A stretch of DNA of 62,761 nt from NCBI GenBank assembly GCA_046303115.1, contig JBKCGZ010000190.1, forward strand, positions 1 to 62,761, given 5' to 3'. A model generated the notes under the pieces. The model was given only the letters and a program-made list of their open reading frames with translations. It searched no databases and was not told where the DNA came from. The first letter of the stretch is position 1. Each line of letters begins with the position of its first letter. The position numbers were made by a program, and so were the translations under genes. Source of the stretch: CAINEC01 sp046303115. GTDB lineage: Bacteria > Bacteroidota > Bacteroidia > AKYH767-A > OLB10. Below, in pieces: positions 33,137 through 40,413 of the stretch.

Positions 33137-34798
33137 ATGATGCTTCGAAATAACTTCTTTTATTCATTGGTCTGCCTCTTTTTAGGGATTACTTTTTCTT
33201 CAGTTGGACAAAATAGCAAGCCCGATTTTAGATCGCCGGTGGATATTCCTATTTCACTGGCGGGCAATTTTTGTGAAATCAGACCCAATCATTTTCATTC
33301 CGGTATCGATATCCGAACAAATGGAAAGGAAGGCTTACCCATATTTGCAATTGATGATGGATATGTTTCAAGAATCAAGGTGAGTCCAACAGGATTTGGA
33401 AGAGTCGTTTATATCAACCATCCCGAAGGATATACCTCCGTTTATGCCCATTTATCTTCTTTCAATTCTCCGTTGGATGCTTTTGTCGACTCCATTCAAA
33501 AGGCCAACGAATCATACGATATGGAAGAATTTCCCGATGCCAAAAGATTTAAAGTCAATAAAGGGGATTGCATAGGATGGAGTGGTAATTCAGGATCGAG
33601 TGCTTCGCCACATCTGCACTTTGAAATTCGTGATTTGAAATCGGAAGAGCCATTGAATCCGCTGGCGTTTTTAAATTATGAAGATTCTATTGCGCCAGTT
33701 ATTGAACGGATTAGAATAGTCCATATCAATTTAGATAAAGTTTATAAACCAATAACTGATATCTCAACTTCAGATTATTTAATAACTGTAACCACCGGTA
33801 TTGATTATGGGGATTATTATTTTGAATTAAAAGGAAGTGACAATAGTGGAGATTCGTATATGAACTTTTATTCCATTAACGTAATGACAAATAAAGGCGA
33901 TACACTATTTGATTGTAAGTTCGACCGATTTAATTTCGACGAAACAAGAATGGTAAATTCATTTATTAATTACTCTTCATTAGTAAACGATAAAGAAGAA
34001 TGGCAAAGACTTTACAAGCTACCCTCCAACACAGCTACACTATTTAAAAACTGTATTTCGAAACCACTTACCATTTCGGATGATAATGATACAATATATT
34101 TTAAAGTTACTGACTATAGTGGCAATTCAACAGTTGAACAAGTCATACTATACGGATTTAAACAAGAAGAAATAATAGGAGATTATAAAGAATCAATTTG
34201 CAGATATTACAATGAAAGTTTTACCATTCCTTTTAAATATGGATTCATGAATATCCCTGCTAGTGGAATAGATCAATCACTTTGTTACGAATTAACCGAT
34301 TACGATACAATCCCCGACTCAACAACCTTTTTAATTGGAGATCCTTCTGTTCCTTTAATCAAGAATGCAACAGTAGTGATTCAAAAAAAACTAGGCACTA
34401 ACTTTTGGCTTTGCGAAAGAAATTGGAAGAATGAATTAACCGGAACCTCATTCAAGTTAGACAGTGCGAAATACGGTTATCAAACAAGCATTAAAAAAAT
34501 GGGATGGTACTCGGTAGAATGCGATAGTGTAGCACCACAACTCATAAAAGTAATATCAGAAAAAGACCCTATCATCAAGGAACAGAAAAACATATTATTA
34601 AAAATCAGCGATGATATTTCAGGAGTTAAAAAAGCCAATGTATTCATTAATGGAAATTTCCTTCCATGCGAATTTGATTTAAAACGAAGCAGCGTTGTGA
34701 TTAAAGGAAGTCAACTCAAAAAAGGTGATATCATCCATTTAAAATTAATCGACTATCAAGGAAATACTACCTTAATAGAAAAAGTCGATTGGAATTGA
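33137..34798 (+). CDS. M23-family metallopeptidase (LytM/peptidoglycan endopeptidase-like)
   Basis: A 553-residue exported protein: signal peptide (MMLRNNFFYSLVCLFLGITFSSVGQ), then the M23 domain, residues ~30-170. Zinc ligands are present: His54 and Asp58 in HFHSGIDIRTN, and the HLH motif at 159-161 (PHLHFEIRD). About 380 residues of beta-rich C-terminal region follow, resembling Ig-like modules (ISDDISGVKKANVFING). It probably cleaves peptidoglycan cross-bridges or acts in T9SS/envelope assembly. The stop codon TGA is the first triplet of an FNR-type box that serves the next transcript. Confidence 0.92.
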   Translation: MMLRNNFFYSLVCLFLGITFSSVGQNSKPDFRSPVDIPISLAGNFCEIRPNHFHSGIDIRTNGKEGLPIFAIDDGYVSRIKVSPTGFGRVVYINHPEGYTSVYAHLSSFNSPLDAFVDSIQKANESYDMEEFPDAKRFKVNKGDCIGWSGNSGSSASPHLHFEIRDLKSEEPLNPLAFLNYEDSIAPVIERIRIVHINLDKVYKPITDISTSDYLITVTTGIDYGDYYFELKGSDNSGDSYMNFYSINVMTNKGDTLFDCKFDRFNFDETRMVNSFINYSSLVNDKEEWQRLYKLPSNTATLFKNCISKPLTISDDNDTIYFKVTDYSGNSTVEQVILYGFKQEEIIGDYKESICRYYNESFTIPFKYGFMNIPASGIDQSLCYELTDYDTIPDSTTFLIGDPSVPLIKNATVVIQKKLGTNFWLCERNWKNELTGTSFKLDSAKYGYQTSIKKMGWYSVECDSVAPQLIKVISEKDPIIKEQKNILLKISDDISGVKKANVFINGNFLPCEFDLKRSSVVIKGSQLKKGDIIHLKLIDYQGNTTLIEKVDWN

Positions 34799-34807
34799 CA
34801 AGGGTCA
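34796..34807. promoter_or_regulatory. FNR-type box 1 (distal) of the small-RNA promoter
   Basis: TGAC-AAGG-GTCA is a perfect palindrome of the CRP/FNR kind (TGAY-N4-RTCA). Its centre lies 52.5 bp upstream of the first base of the -7 box at 34854. Confidence 0.6.
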
Positions 34808-34817
34808 TTCACGTACT

Positions 34818-34831
34818 ATGATGTAAGTCAT
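34818..34831. promoter_or_regulatory. FNR-type box 2 (proximal) of the small-RNA promoter
   Basis: ATGAT-GTAA-GTCAT has one arm mismatch. Its centre is 29.5 bp upstream of the -7 box TACTTTTG (34854-34861), i.e. near -43, the class II activator position. It is 23 bp from box 1. Confidence 0.6.
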
Positions 34832-34853
34832 TTTAAAATGTTATCCGTCGCTG

Positions 34854-34861
34854 TACTTTTG
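34854..34861 (+). promoter_or_regulatory. -7 element of the candidate FNR-controlled small RNA
   Basis: TACTTTTG matches TAnnTTTG. There is no TTG at -33, consistent with dependence on an activator bound at the two boxes upstream. The expected transcription start is about 34867. Confidence 0.6.
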
Positions 34862-34866
34862 ATTTC

Positions 34867-34955
34867 GAGATGGAGACATCCCATTGTACTAAAATAATAG
34901 TACCATAGTTTACTGGTTTGGATAGAGTCGCAGCAATGCGGCTCTACTTTTTTTT
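34867..34955 (+). ncRNA. Candidate ~90-nt small RNA (or terminated leader) with FNR-type control
   Basis: From the predicted start to the U-tract the RNA would fold into three hairpins: GATG-GAGA-CATC (34869-34880), GTACT...AGTAC (34886-34903) and the terminator. It could act by base-pairing, like FnrS of enterobacteria. It could instead be a leader whose terminator attenuates the TauE gene that starts 21 bp later. A 12-codon frame (METSHCTKIIVP) starts at 34870. No homologue is recognised; existence rests on promoter, boxes and terminator all lining up. Confidence 0.55.
34923..34955 (+). terminator. Intrinsic terminator of the candidate small RNA
   Basis: A 10-bp stem TAGAGTCGCA / TGCGGCTCTA (one G-T pair), GCAA tetraloop, then eight T at 34948-34955. 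It lies 125 bp after the M23 gene, with a promoter in between, so it is better assigned to the short transcript than to the peptidase gene. Confidence 0.88.
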
Positions 34956-34976
34956 AGTTACTTTCGCGAAAGATTT

Positions 34977-35699
34977 ATGCTTATTCTATTTTACTTTTTG
35001 GCATTAGTGGCGGAGGTTGTTGGAACAATTGGAGGGTTTGGTTCTTCCATCTTTTTTGTCCCCATTGCATCATTCTATTTCGAACCTAAATTAGTCCTTG
35101 GCATCACTGCATTTTTTCATGTGTTTAGCAATATCTCAAAGCTGGTGTTATTTGGAAAGCATATCAAAATGAACATCGCTTTGAAGTTTATAATACCGAG
35201 TGTAATTGGTGTTATCATTGGAGCGCTGTTAGTCGCTAAACAATCAGGAGAGATTTTTTCTTTATCGATTGGAATATTCCTGATTTTATTTGCACTGTAC
35301 TTTTTAATTTATCCGAATAAAACAATCAACGCAACCAACAAGAACATTGTGATAGGAGGAAGTAGCGCAGGATTTTTAGCAGGATTTATTGGTACAGGCG
35401 GAGTCATTCGTGGAGCAGCAATGGCGGCATTTAATCTCGAAAAGAATTGCTTTGTTGCTACCTCAGCATTTATCGATTTATTCGTTGATATTAGTCGTTC
35501 TGCAATCTATTATCAAAATGAATTTATTGCAAAAGATAAATGGTATTATATCCTTCCGTTGATTTTCATTTCTTTCGCTGGAAGCTATATTGGAAAATTA
35601 ATTCTTGAAAAATTAAACCAAGATAAGTTCAGAAGAATAGTTTTAATTTTAATTTCGATAATGGGAACAGTATCGGTAATTCGATTTATATGCCAGTAA
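34977..35699 (+). CDS. TauE/SafE-family permease
   Basis: A 240-residue protein with seven to eight membrane helices. The paired glycine motifs EVVGTIGGFGSSIFFVP and AGFIGTGGVIRGAAMA mark the TauE/SafE (DUF81) family of sulfite/organosulfonate exporters. Substrate unknown. It begins 21 bp after the terminator at 34955; a weak box TACTTTCG (34959-34966) may give it its own promoter. It overlaps the next gene by 10 bp. Confidence 0.9.
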   Translation: MLILFYFLALVAEVVGTIGGFGSSIFFVPIASFYFEPKLVLGITAFFHVFSNISKLVLFGKHIKMNIALKFIIPSVIGVIIGALLVAKQSGEIFSLSIGIFLILFALYFLIYPNKTINATNKNIVIGGSSAGFLAGFIGTGGVIRGAAMAAFNLEKNCFVATSAFIDLFVDISRSAIYYQNEFIAKDKWYYILPLIFISFAGSYIGKLILEKLNQDKFRRIVLILISIMGTVSVIRFICQ

Positions 35700-36688
35700 A
35701 GGATAAAAATTTCAGGACAAAAGTAAATGCCATTTCAGTGGTGCTGGCACTTTCTGTTTTGATTATGCTCATCAAATTCGTTGCTTATTACGTTACGAAA
35801 TCGAATGCATTATTATCAGATGCCCTTGAATCGTTTATCAATATTGCCACCAGCTCATTTACGCTTTACAGTATTTATTATTCTGCAAAATTAAAAGACC
35901 ATGATCATCCTTACGGACATGGTAAGATTGAATACCTTGCTGTAGGATTTGAAGGTGCCTTGATTTTAGGAACGGGCGTTTACATTTTATATGAAGCCTT
36001 TAATCATTTCATCCATCCAGAGCCTTTACAAAATGTAGATCTCGGAATTATGATTACTGCATCCACTGGACTATTCATGTATTTCATTGGATCGTTTTTG
36101 AAGAAGAAAGGTCGTGAGTTAGATTCAATTACTTTGGTTGCAGATGGAGAACATTTTCACTTGGACACTATCACCAGCATCGCACTAATTGTTGGATTAG
36201 TTTTATATCACTTAACCAAGTTAACCTGGATTGATCCATTACTCGCTGTATTGCTCGCTGTCCATATTATGATGAGTGGATATAAGCTTACCAAAGAGTC
36301 TATTGATCGTTTACTAGATAAAGCCGATTTCGATACCATTCAGAATGTGGTGAACTCCTTAAATAAAAATCGTAAACCCAACTGGATTGATATTCACAAT
36401 TTACGAATGCAGCGCTTTGGAAATATTATCCATATTGATTGTCATCTAACGCTTCCGTTTTATTACGCACTCGACCAAGTGCATAATGAAATCAAAAATT
36501 TAGAAGCAGATATCAATAAAGACTTCAATCAAGAAGTTGAGTTTTTTGTTCATACCGATCCTTGCAATGAAGAATTCCCTTGCAAGCTATGTAATGTAGA
36601 AGAATGTGCGTTTCGAAAGTTCGACCACCTTCAAACAGTTGATTGGGATATTAAAAATCTGATGGCTAATAAAAAGCATCAGCTGTAA
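35690..36688 (+). CDS. Cation diffusion facilitator (CDF) transporter
   Basis: A 332-residue divalent-metal/proton antiporter with six membrane helices. The metal site is visible as SDALESFIN (helix 2), HDHPYGHGKIE (loop) and DGEHFHLD (helix 5). The cytoplasmic tail ends in a Cys-rich segment (DPCNEEFPCKLCNVEECAF), an unusual extension that may bind Zn, Fe or Cu. Translationally coupled to the TauE gene. Near the cbb3 locus, but on the other strand. Confidence 0.92.
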   Translation: MPVKDKNFRTKVNAISVVLALSVLIMLIKFVAYYVTKSNALLSDALESFINIATSSFTLYSIYYSAKLKDHDHPYGHGKIEYLAVGFEGALILGTGVYILYEAFNHFIHPEPLQNVDLGIMITASTGLFMYFIGSFLKKKGRELDSITLVADGEHFHLDTITSIALIVGLVLYHLTKLTWIDPLLAVLLAVHIMMSGYKLTKESIDRLLDKADFDTIQNVVNSLNKNRKPNWIDIHNLRMQRFGNIIHIDCHLTLPFYYALDQVHNEIKNLEADINKDFNQEVEFFVHTDPCNEEFPCKLCNVEECAFRKFDHLQTVDWDIKNLMANKKHQL

Positions 36689-36691
36689 AAT

Positions 36692-37396
36692 TTATCTACA
36701 AGTTTGATGTGTCTTCACACGTTCATGCTTGCAACAATCACCTTCACCACTTTTCATTACACTACCTCGATGGATTAAAAACAAGGCTAATGCTATTGCA
36801 ATAAATGGAGATAGTTTGTTGATGGATAATTTTACTTTAGAACTAAAAATATTTTGAGATACTGCCACTATGTACATCAATGGTAGGGTGCCTAATCCAA
36901 ACAAAAGCATATAAGCCGCAGCATTAGTAATACCTCCATAACTAATAGCGCCCGCCATGGCTAAGTAAACAAATCCACAAGGTAATATTCCGTTTGCTAG
37001 TCCTACAACATACATTGCCGCAAATGATTTCTTCTTGATGTAATTTCCGATAACTGATTTAATCCTGAAAGACATTTTTACTAAACGTCCATTGACTTTA
37101 CTCAATAGTTTATCGTTTAAAAACAATACAACAAGGATGATTAATATTCCAGAGAAAATACTCAAATCACTTTGCAATCCTTTTAATTGAAAACTAATTC
37201 CAATTAATCCTGCTATCACACCCAACAGCATATACATCGTAACACGACCGAGTTGGTACATCAAGCGACCCAAATAAAAATGTCTTGCATCACCATCAAC
37301 AACAGGTAATGATAACGCAATGGGTCCGCACATACCAAGGCAATGAAAACTCCCTAAAAATCCGAGCGACAATGCGCTAATCAGATAATAATTCAT
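36692..37396 (-). CDS. CcoS-locus TauE/SafE-like membrane protein (UreH-type)
   Basis: A 234-residue membrane protein with the motif LGFLGSFHCLGMCGPIALS, the HCxGMCGP signature of the 'sulfite exporter TauE/SafE' proteins that accompany cbb3 oxidase genes. The motif's Cys and His suggest copper handling. The C-terminus is Cys/His-rich (GDCCKHERVKTHQTC). Last gene of the cco operon, 1 bp after fixH. A role in copper delivery for oxidase assembly is inferred from context. Confidence 0.88.
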   Translation of the reverse strand: MNYYLISALSLGFLGSFHCLGMCGPIALSLPVVDGDARHFYLGRLMYQLGRVTMYMLLGVIAGLIGISFQLKGLQSDLSIFSGILIILVVLFLNDKLLSKVNGRLVKMSFRIKSVIGNYIKKKSFAAMYVVGLANGILPCGFVYLAMAGAISYGGITNAAAYMLLFGLGTLPLMYIVAVSQNIFSSKVKLSINKLSPFIAIALALFLIHRGSVMKSGEGDCCKHERVKTHQTCR

Positions 37397-37397
37397 T

Positions 37398-37829
37398 TTA
37401 CTGCAGCATTAATTTTTCTTCTTGCAAATATTCTTTTCCATCACAACTCCAGGCAATGGTTAATCGCCAATAGCCACCTGATAATTTATCCGACTGAACC
37501 AGCATTTTACCATTTTCGTTTTTGATGTTCATTGTAAAATCCTTTTGTTTATCGTCAGGACGATAAAATGTCAATTTGCCTTTTATGGCACGATTAGCAA
37601 ATTCAGAAGGAAAAGATAACTCAACTGATTTGTCATTGACAGGATTACATACTACCGTTGCTGCAGCGGCATTCTGCATTTTATTATAACGGTCTTGATA
37701 TTTTACTTCCTGATCGTAATAATTATCAGCAACCAACTCTGTGTTTTGTTGCGTGCATTTGTAAACCAATGTCAACATACCAACAACAAACAACACATAA
37801 ACAAACATTATTTTATATCCCCAATTCAT
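37398..37829 (-). CDS. fixH: FixH/CcoH-family oxidase assembly protein
   Basis: A 143-residue protein: one N-terminal membrane helix (IMFVYVLFVVGMLTLVYKCT), NYYDQEVKYQDRYNKMQNA just after it (a FixH hallmark), and a beta-rich extracytoplasmic domain. FixH assists maturation of cbb3 oxidase together with the ccoI copper pump. Between ccoG (2 bp) and the TauE-like gene (1 bp). Confidence 0.92.
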   Translation of the reverse strand: MNWGYKIMFVYVLFVVGMLTLVYKCTQQNTELVADNYYDQEVKYQDRYNKMQNAAAATVVCNPVNDKSVELSFPSEFANRAIKGKLTFYRPDDKQKDFTMNIKNENGKMLVQSDKLSGGYWRLTIAWSCDGKEYLQEEKLMLQ

Positions 37830-37831
37830 AG

Positions 37832-39244
37832 CTATTTTATTTTTACAGGACCAATGAAATTAGTCTTGATTGTTTCAATTATTTTGTTGCCAGATTTCAC
37901 TTCTAATACAATAGGCAGTCTGGCATTTACAATTTGATTTTGATTAATCATCACAAAGAATTCCCCATCCGCGCTACCTTGTCCTTCTAATTTTGTAATC
38001 CCATCGCCAACCCATTTCACACTTCCGTTCGGAGAAACGAGTTTAATATCAACGGGCATCTGATCGAACGTTTTATTAATGAGGTTCACGTTATATAAAT
38101 TTGAATAGATACTATCATTTTGTTGTTGGTAGATCATACCAGGAGTACGCAGTATAGTAGATTCCACATCGGAACGCATAATTAAAAGCGACAATAAGGT
38201 AGTCAGCAAAACGAAGAGTACAAATGAATACGCTTTTATTCTTCCTGTTATTTGAAATTTCGTCCCTTCAGCAATGGCATTTTCACTTGTATAACGGATA
38301 AGGCCATGTGGCTTTTTAATTTTATCCATGATGCCATCACATGCATCAATACAAGCAGTACAGTTTACACATTCGAGCTGCGTACCATTACGGATATCGA
38401 TACCGGTAGGACATACATTCACACATTGATGACAATCGATGCAATCACCAAATTTAGATTCAGCAGTCTTTTGCAATTTACCTCTTGGCTCTCCGCGTTT
38501 ATAATCGTACGCAATTACCACCGAATTTTTATCAAGCAAAACACCTTGTAGCCTTCCATAAGGACAAACAATTAAACAAGCCTGCTCGCGAAAACGCATA
38601 TACACCGCAAAGAACACGAACCTAAAAACGAGAATCGCTATTAACCCACCGACGTGATTGGATGGATCAACCAAAACAATTTGTTTTAATTCATCGATGC
38701 CAATGATGTAAGCAAGAAATGTATTTGCAATGATAAATGAAATCAGAAAAAAGATACTTCCTTTTAAAATTCGCTTTCTGAATTTTTCAGGAGATGGAGG
38801 AGCATTCTTCAATGCCTTTTGTTGTGCAGCATCACCTTCAATCCAGTATTCAATTTTACGAAAGACCATTTCCATGAAGATAGTTTGTGGGCAAGCCCAA
38901 CCACACCAGAGTCGCCCGAACAACGCTGTAAATACAATAATAAAAACAACAAACGTAAGCATCGCCAACACGAACAAGTAAAAGTCCTGTGGCCAAAAAG
39001 CAATTCCGAATAAAATAAACTTCCGCTCAACAACATTTAATAACATGAATGGGTGTCCGTTTAATTTAATAAACGGACCCACAAACATGACTGCTAATAA
39101 GAAATAACTAAATAATGTCCTTTTATTATAAAAGCGACCTTTAGGCTTCTTCGGAAAAATCCAATTACGGTTACCGTCTTTAGAAATAGTTGAAATACTA
39201 TCTCTAAAACTATCGGCTTCGTCGTAAATAGCGGGATCCATCAT
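37832..39244 (-). CDS. ccoG: Cytochrome c oxidase accessory protein CcoG (4Fe-4S)
   Basis: A 470-residue membrane protein with about five helices, two ferredoxin-type cluster motifs (CIDCHQCVNVCPTGIDI and CVNCTACIDACD), and a C-terminal Ig-like periplasmic domain. The membrane part keeps CGWACPQTIFMEMVFRKIE and CLIVCPYGRLQ, typical of CcoG/RdxA. CcoG reduces Cu(II) for cbb3 assembly. It starts at either of two tandem ATGs (39244 or 39241), 8 bp after ccoP. Confidence 0.95.
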   Translation of the reverse strand: MMDPAIYDEADSFRDSISTISKDGNRNWIFPKKPKGRFYNKRTLFSYFLLAVMFVGPFIKLNGHPFMLLNVVERKFILFGIAFWPQDFYLFVLAMLTFVVFIIVFTALFGRLWCGWACPQTIFMEMVFRKIEYWIEGDAAQQKALKNAPPSPEKFRKRILKGSIFFLISFIIANTFLAYIIGIDELKQIVLVDPSNHVGGLIAILVFRFVFFAVYMRFREQACLIVCPYGRLQGVLLDKNSVVIAYDYKRGEPRGKLQKTAESKFGDCIDCHQCVNVCPTGIDIRNGTQLECVNCTACIDACDGIMDKIKKPHGLIRYTSENAIAEGTKFQITGRIKAYSFVLFVLLTTLLSLLIMRSDVESTILRTPGMIYQQQNDSIYSNLYNVNLINKTFDQMPVDIKLVSPNGSVKWVGDGITKLEGQGSADGEFFVMINQNQIVNARLPIVLEVKSGNKIIETIKTNFIGPVKIK

Positions 39245-39252
39245 TTTAATTA

Positions 39253-40218
39253 TTAGTTAGCTGTAGTAGTAATTGTAGTTGCTGTTGAGTCAGTAGCAGT
39301 AGGAGCAGAGTCATCACCCCAAACATCACCTTGCGCAGGTTTTGCATTAGCAGGATTCGTATTCTGCATTGACAAAATATAACTTGAAACAGCTTGAATA
39401 TTCTTAGGTGTTAATTGCGTTTTCCAGCTGATCATTCCTTTTAAAGGAACGCCATTCGTGATTGTTCTAAAAACATTTTTTATTCCACCACCATGAATCC
39501 AATTAGGGTCAGTTAAATTGGGGCCTATGTTACCTTCCAAATTTTGACCGTGACAAGAAGTACAGTTTTTATTAAAAATTTCTTTTCCTTCACTTAAAAC
39601 AGTTGCATCGGTCAGCAACTTCACATTTTCAGCAGTCACCATGTCCGCCATTTTTTCATTTCTGATACGTTGTGCTTCATCAGCAGCTTGAACAGAAGCA
39701 ATGTACTCCTGATCTTGACTATAACCTGTTTTGAAAACATGGAAATGAAACACATAAATTACAGCCCATATAATGGTGAAGTAAAAACCCCATTTCCACC
39801 AAGGAGGTAAATTATTATCTAATTCACGAATTCCATCATAGTCATGATGAAGCATGATGTCCTCTTCCTTTTCAACAGGCACTGCTTGCGTTAAAACGTT
39901 ACGATCAAAGCGAGACCAAAACGATTCTGTCTGAACAGGCTTTACCGTTTCTGATTTTACCTGTTGCTCTTTTTGAGGAGCCATTCCTCTTGCAATAACT
40001 AATAACGTTCGTGCCATAACGAAAATGGCAATCAAGAGAATCAGAATAAAAATAGCCAGGTAATAAAAAGAAGGTTGGTAGAATAGTGGATCAACGGTTT
40101 TAAAGTATTGTCCACTGTTCGCTACTGTTGTACTATCTGTTACAGCTTGTGCATGGACAGTTGTATTGAAAAACAACTGTCCTGAAATTAATCCAATTGT
40201 GATGATGTACTTTTTCAT
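39253..40218 (-). CDS. ccoP: cbb3 oxidase subunit CcoP, mono-haem type
   Basis: I start at the ATG at 40218 (321 residues); the frame's upstream start is a TTG. A signal-like helix is followed by a second membrane helix, a long loop, then the NNLPPWWKWGFYFTIIWAVIYVFHFHVF helix conserved in CcoP. One haem-c site follows, CTSCH (Cys219, Cys222, His223). Canonical proteobacterial CcoP has two, so this is the shorter form frequent in Bacteroidota. It passes electrons toward CcoO. The extra N-terminal helix and its Gln/Lys-rich loop are a local elaboration. Confidence 0.93.
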   Translation of the reverse strand: MKKYIITIGLISGQLFFNTTVHAQAVTDSTTVANSGQYFKTVDPLFYQPSFYYLAIFILILLIAIFVMARTLLVIARGMAPQKEQQVKSETVKPVQTESFWSRFDRNVLTQAVPVEKEEDIMLHHDYDGIRELDNNLPPWWKWGFYFTIIWAVIYVFHFHVFKTGYSQDQEYIASVQAADEAQRIRNEKMADMVTAENVKLLTDATVLSEGKEIFNKNCTSCHGQNLEGNIGPNLTDPNWIHGGGIKNVFRTITNGVPLKGMISWKTQLTPKNIQAVSSYILSMQNTNPANAKPAQGDVWGDDSAPTATDSTATTITTTAN

Positions 40219-40228
40219 GATAATCAAT

Positions 40229-40405
40229 TTATGCGTTATTGGTTTCGTCGTTGCTTAATGGCAACCTGCTTATTTCATTTAACTCTTCTTTATTTGCCTT
40301 TACCACATAAACAATCAAGGCAGTAAAGAATACGAAGAATACCAGCAGAGAGAACATAGGATAAATACCTACGTCAGTAATTTGTTCTAAATATTGTTTA
40401 AACAT
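40229..40405 (-). CDS. ccoQ: Small cbb3 oxidase subunit CcoQ-like
   Basis: A 58-residue protein between ccoNO and ccoP, starting at the ATG at 40405, 8 bp after ccoNO. It has one membrane helix (residues ~13-36, YPMFSLLVFFVFFTALIVYVV), then a charged tail (KANKEELNEISRLPLSND). Size, topology and position match CcoQ/FixQ, which stabilises the oxidase complex. Its sequence is too short for certainty. Confidence 0.85.
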   Translation of the reverse strand: MFKQYLEQITDVGIYPMFSLLVFFVFFTALIVYVVKANKEELNEISRLPLSNDETNNA

Positions 40406-40413
40406 ATGCTTGC

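Noticed and set aside
34870..34908. 12-codon frame METSHCTKIIVP inside the candidate small RNA
   Set aside because: Too short to call a gene from one sequence; it would start only a few bases after the predicted transcript start. Mentioned only as an alternative leader peptide.
34961..34972. 12-bp palindrome CTTTCGCGAAAG just before the TauE-type gene
   Set aside because: It overlaps a possible weak -7 box, but nothing similar occurs at other promoters here, so operator function is unsupported.
38819..39036. Small open frames on both strands within ccoG
   Set aside because: They are shadows of the conserved ccoG reading frame and have no promoter or family match.
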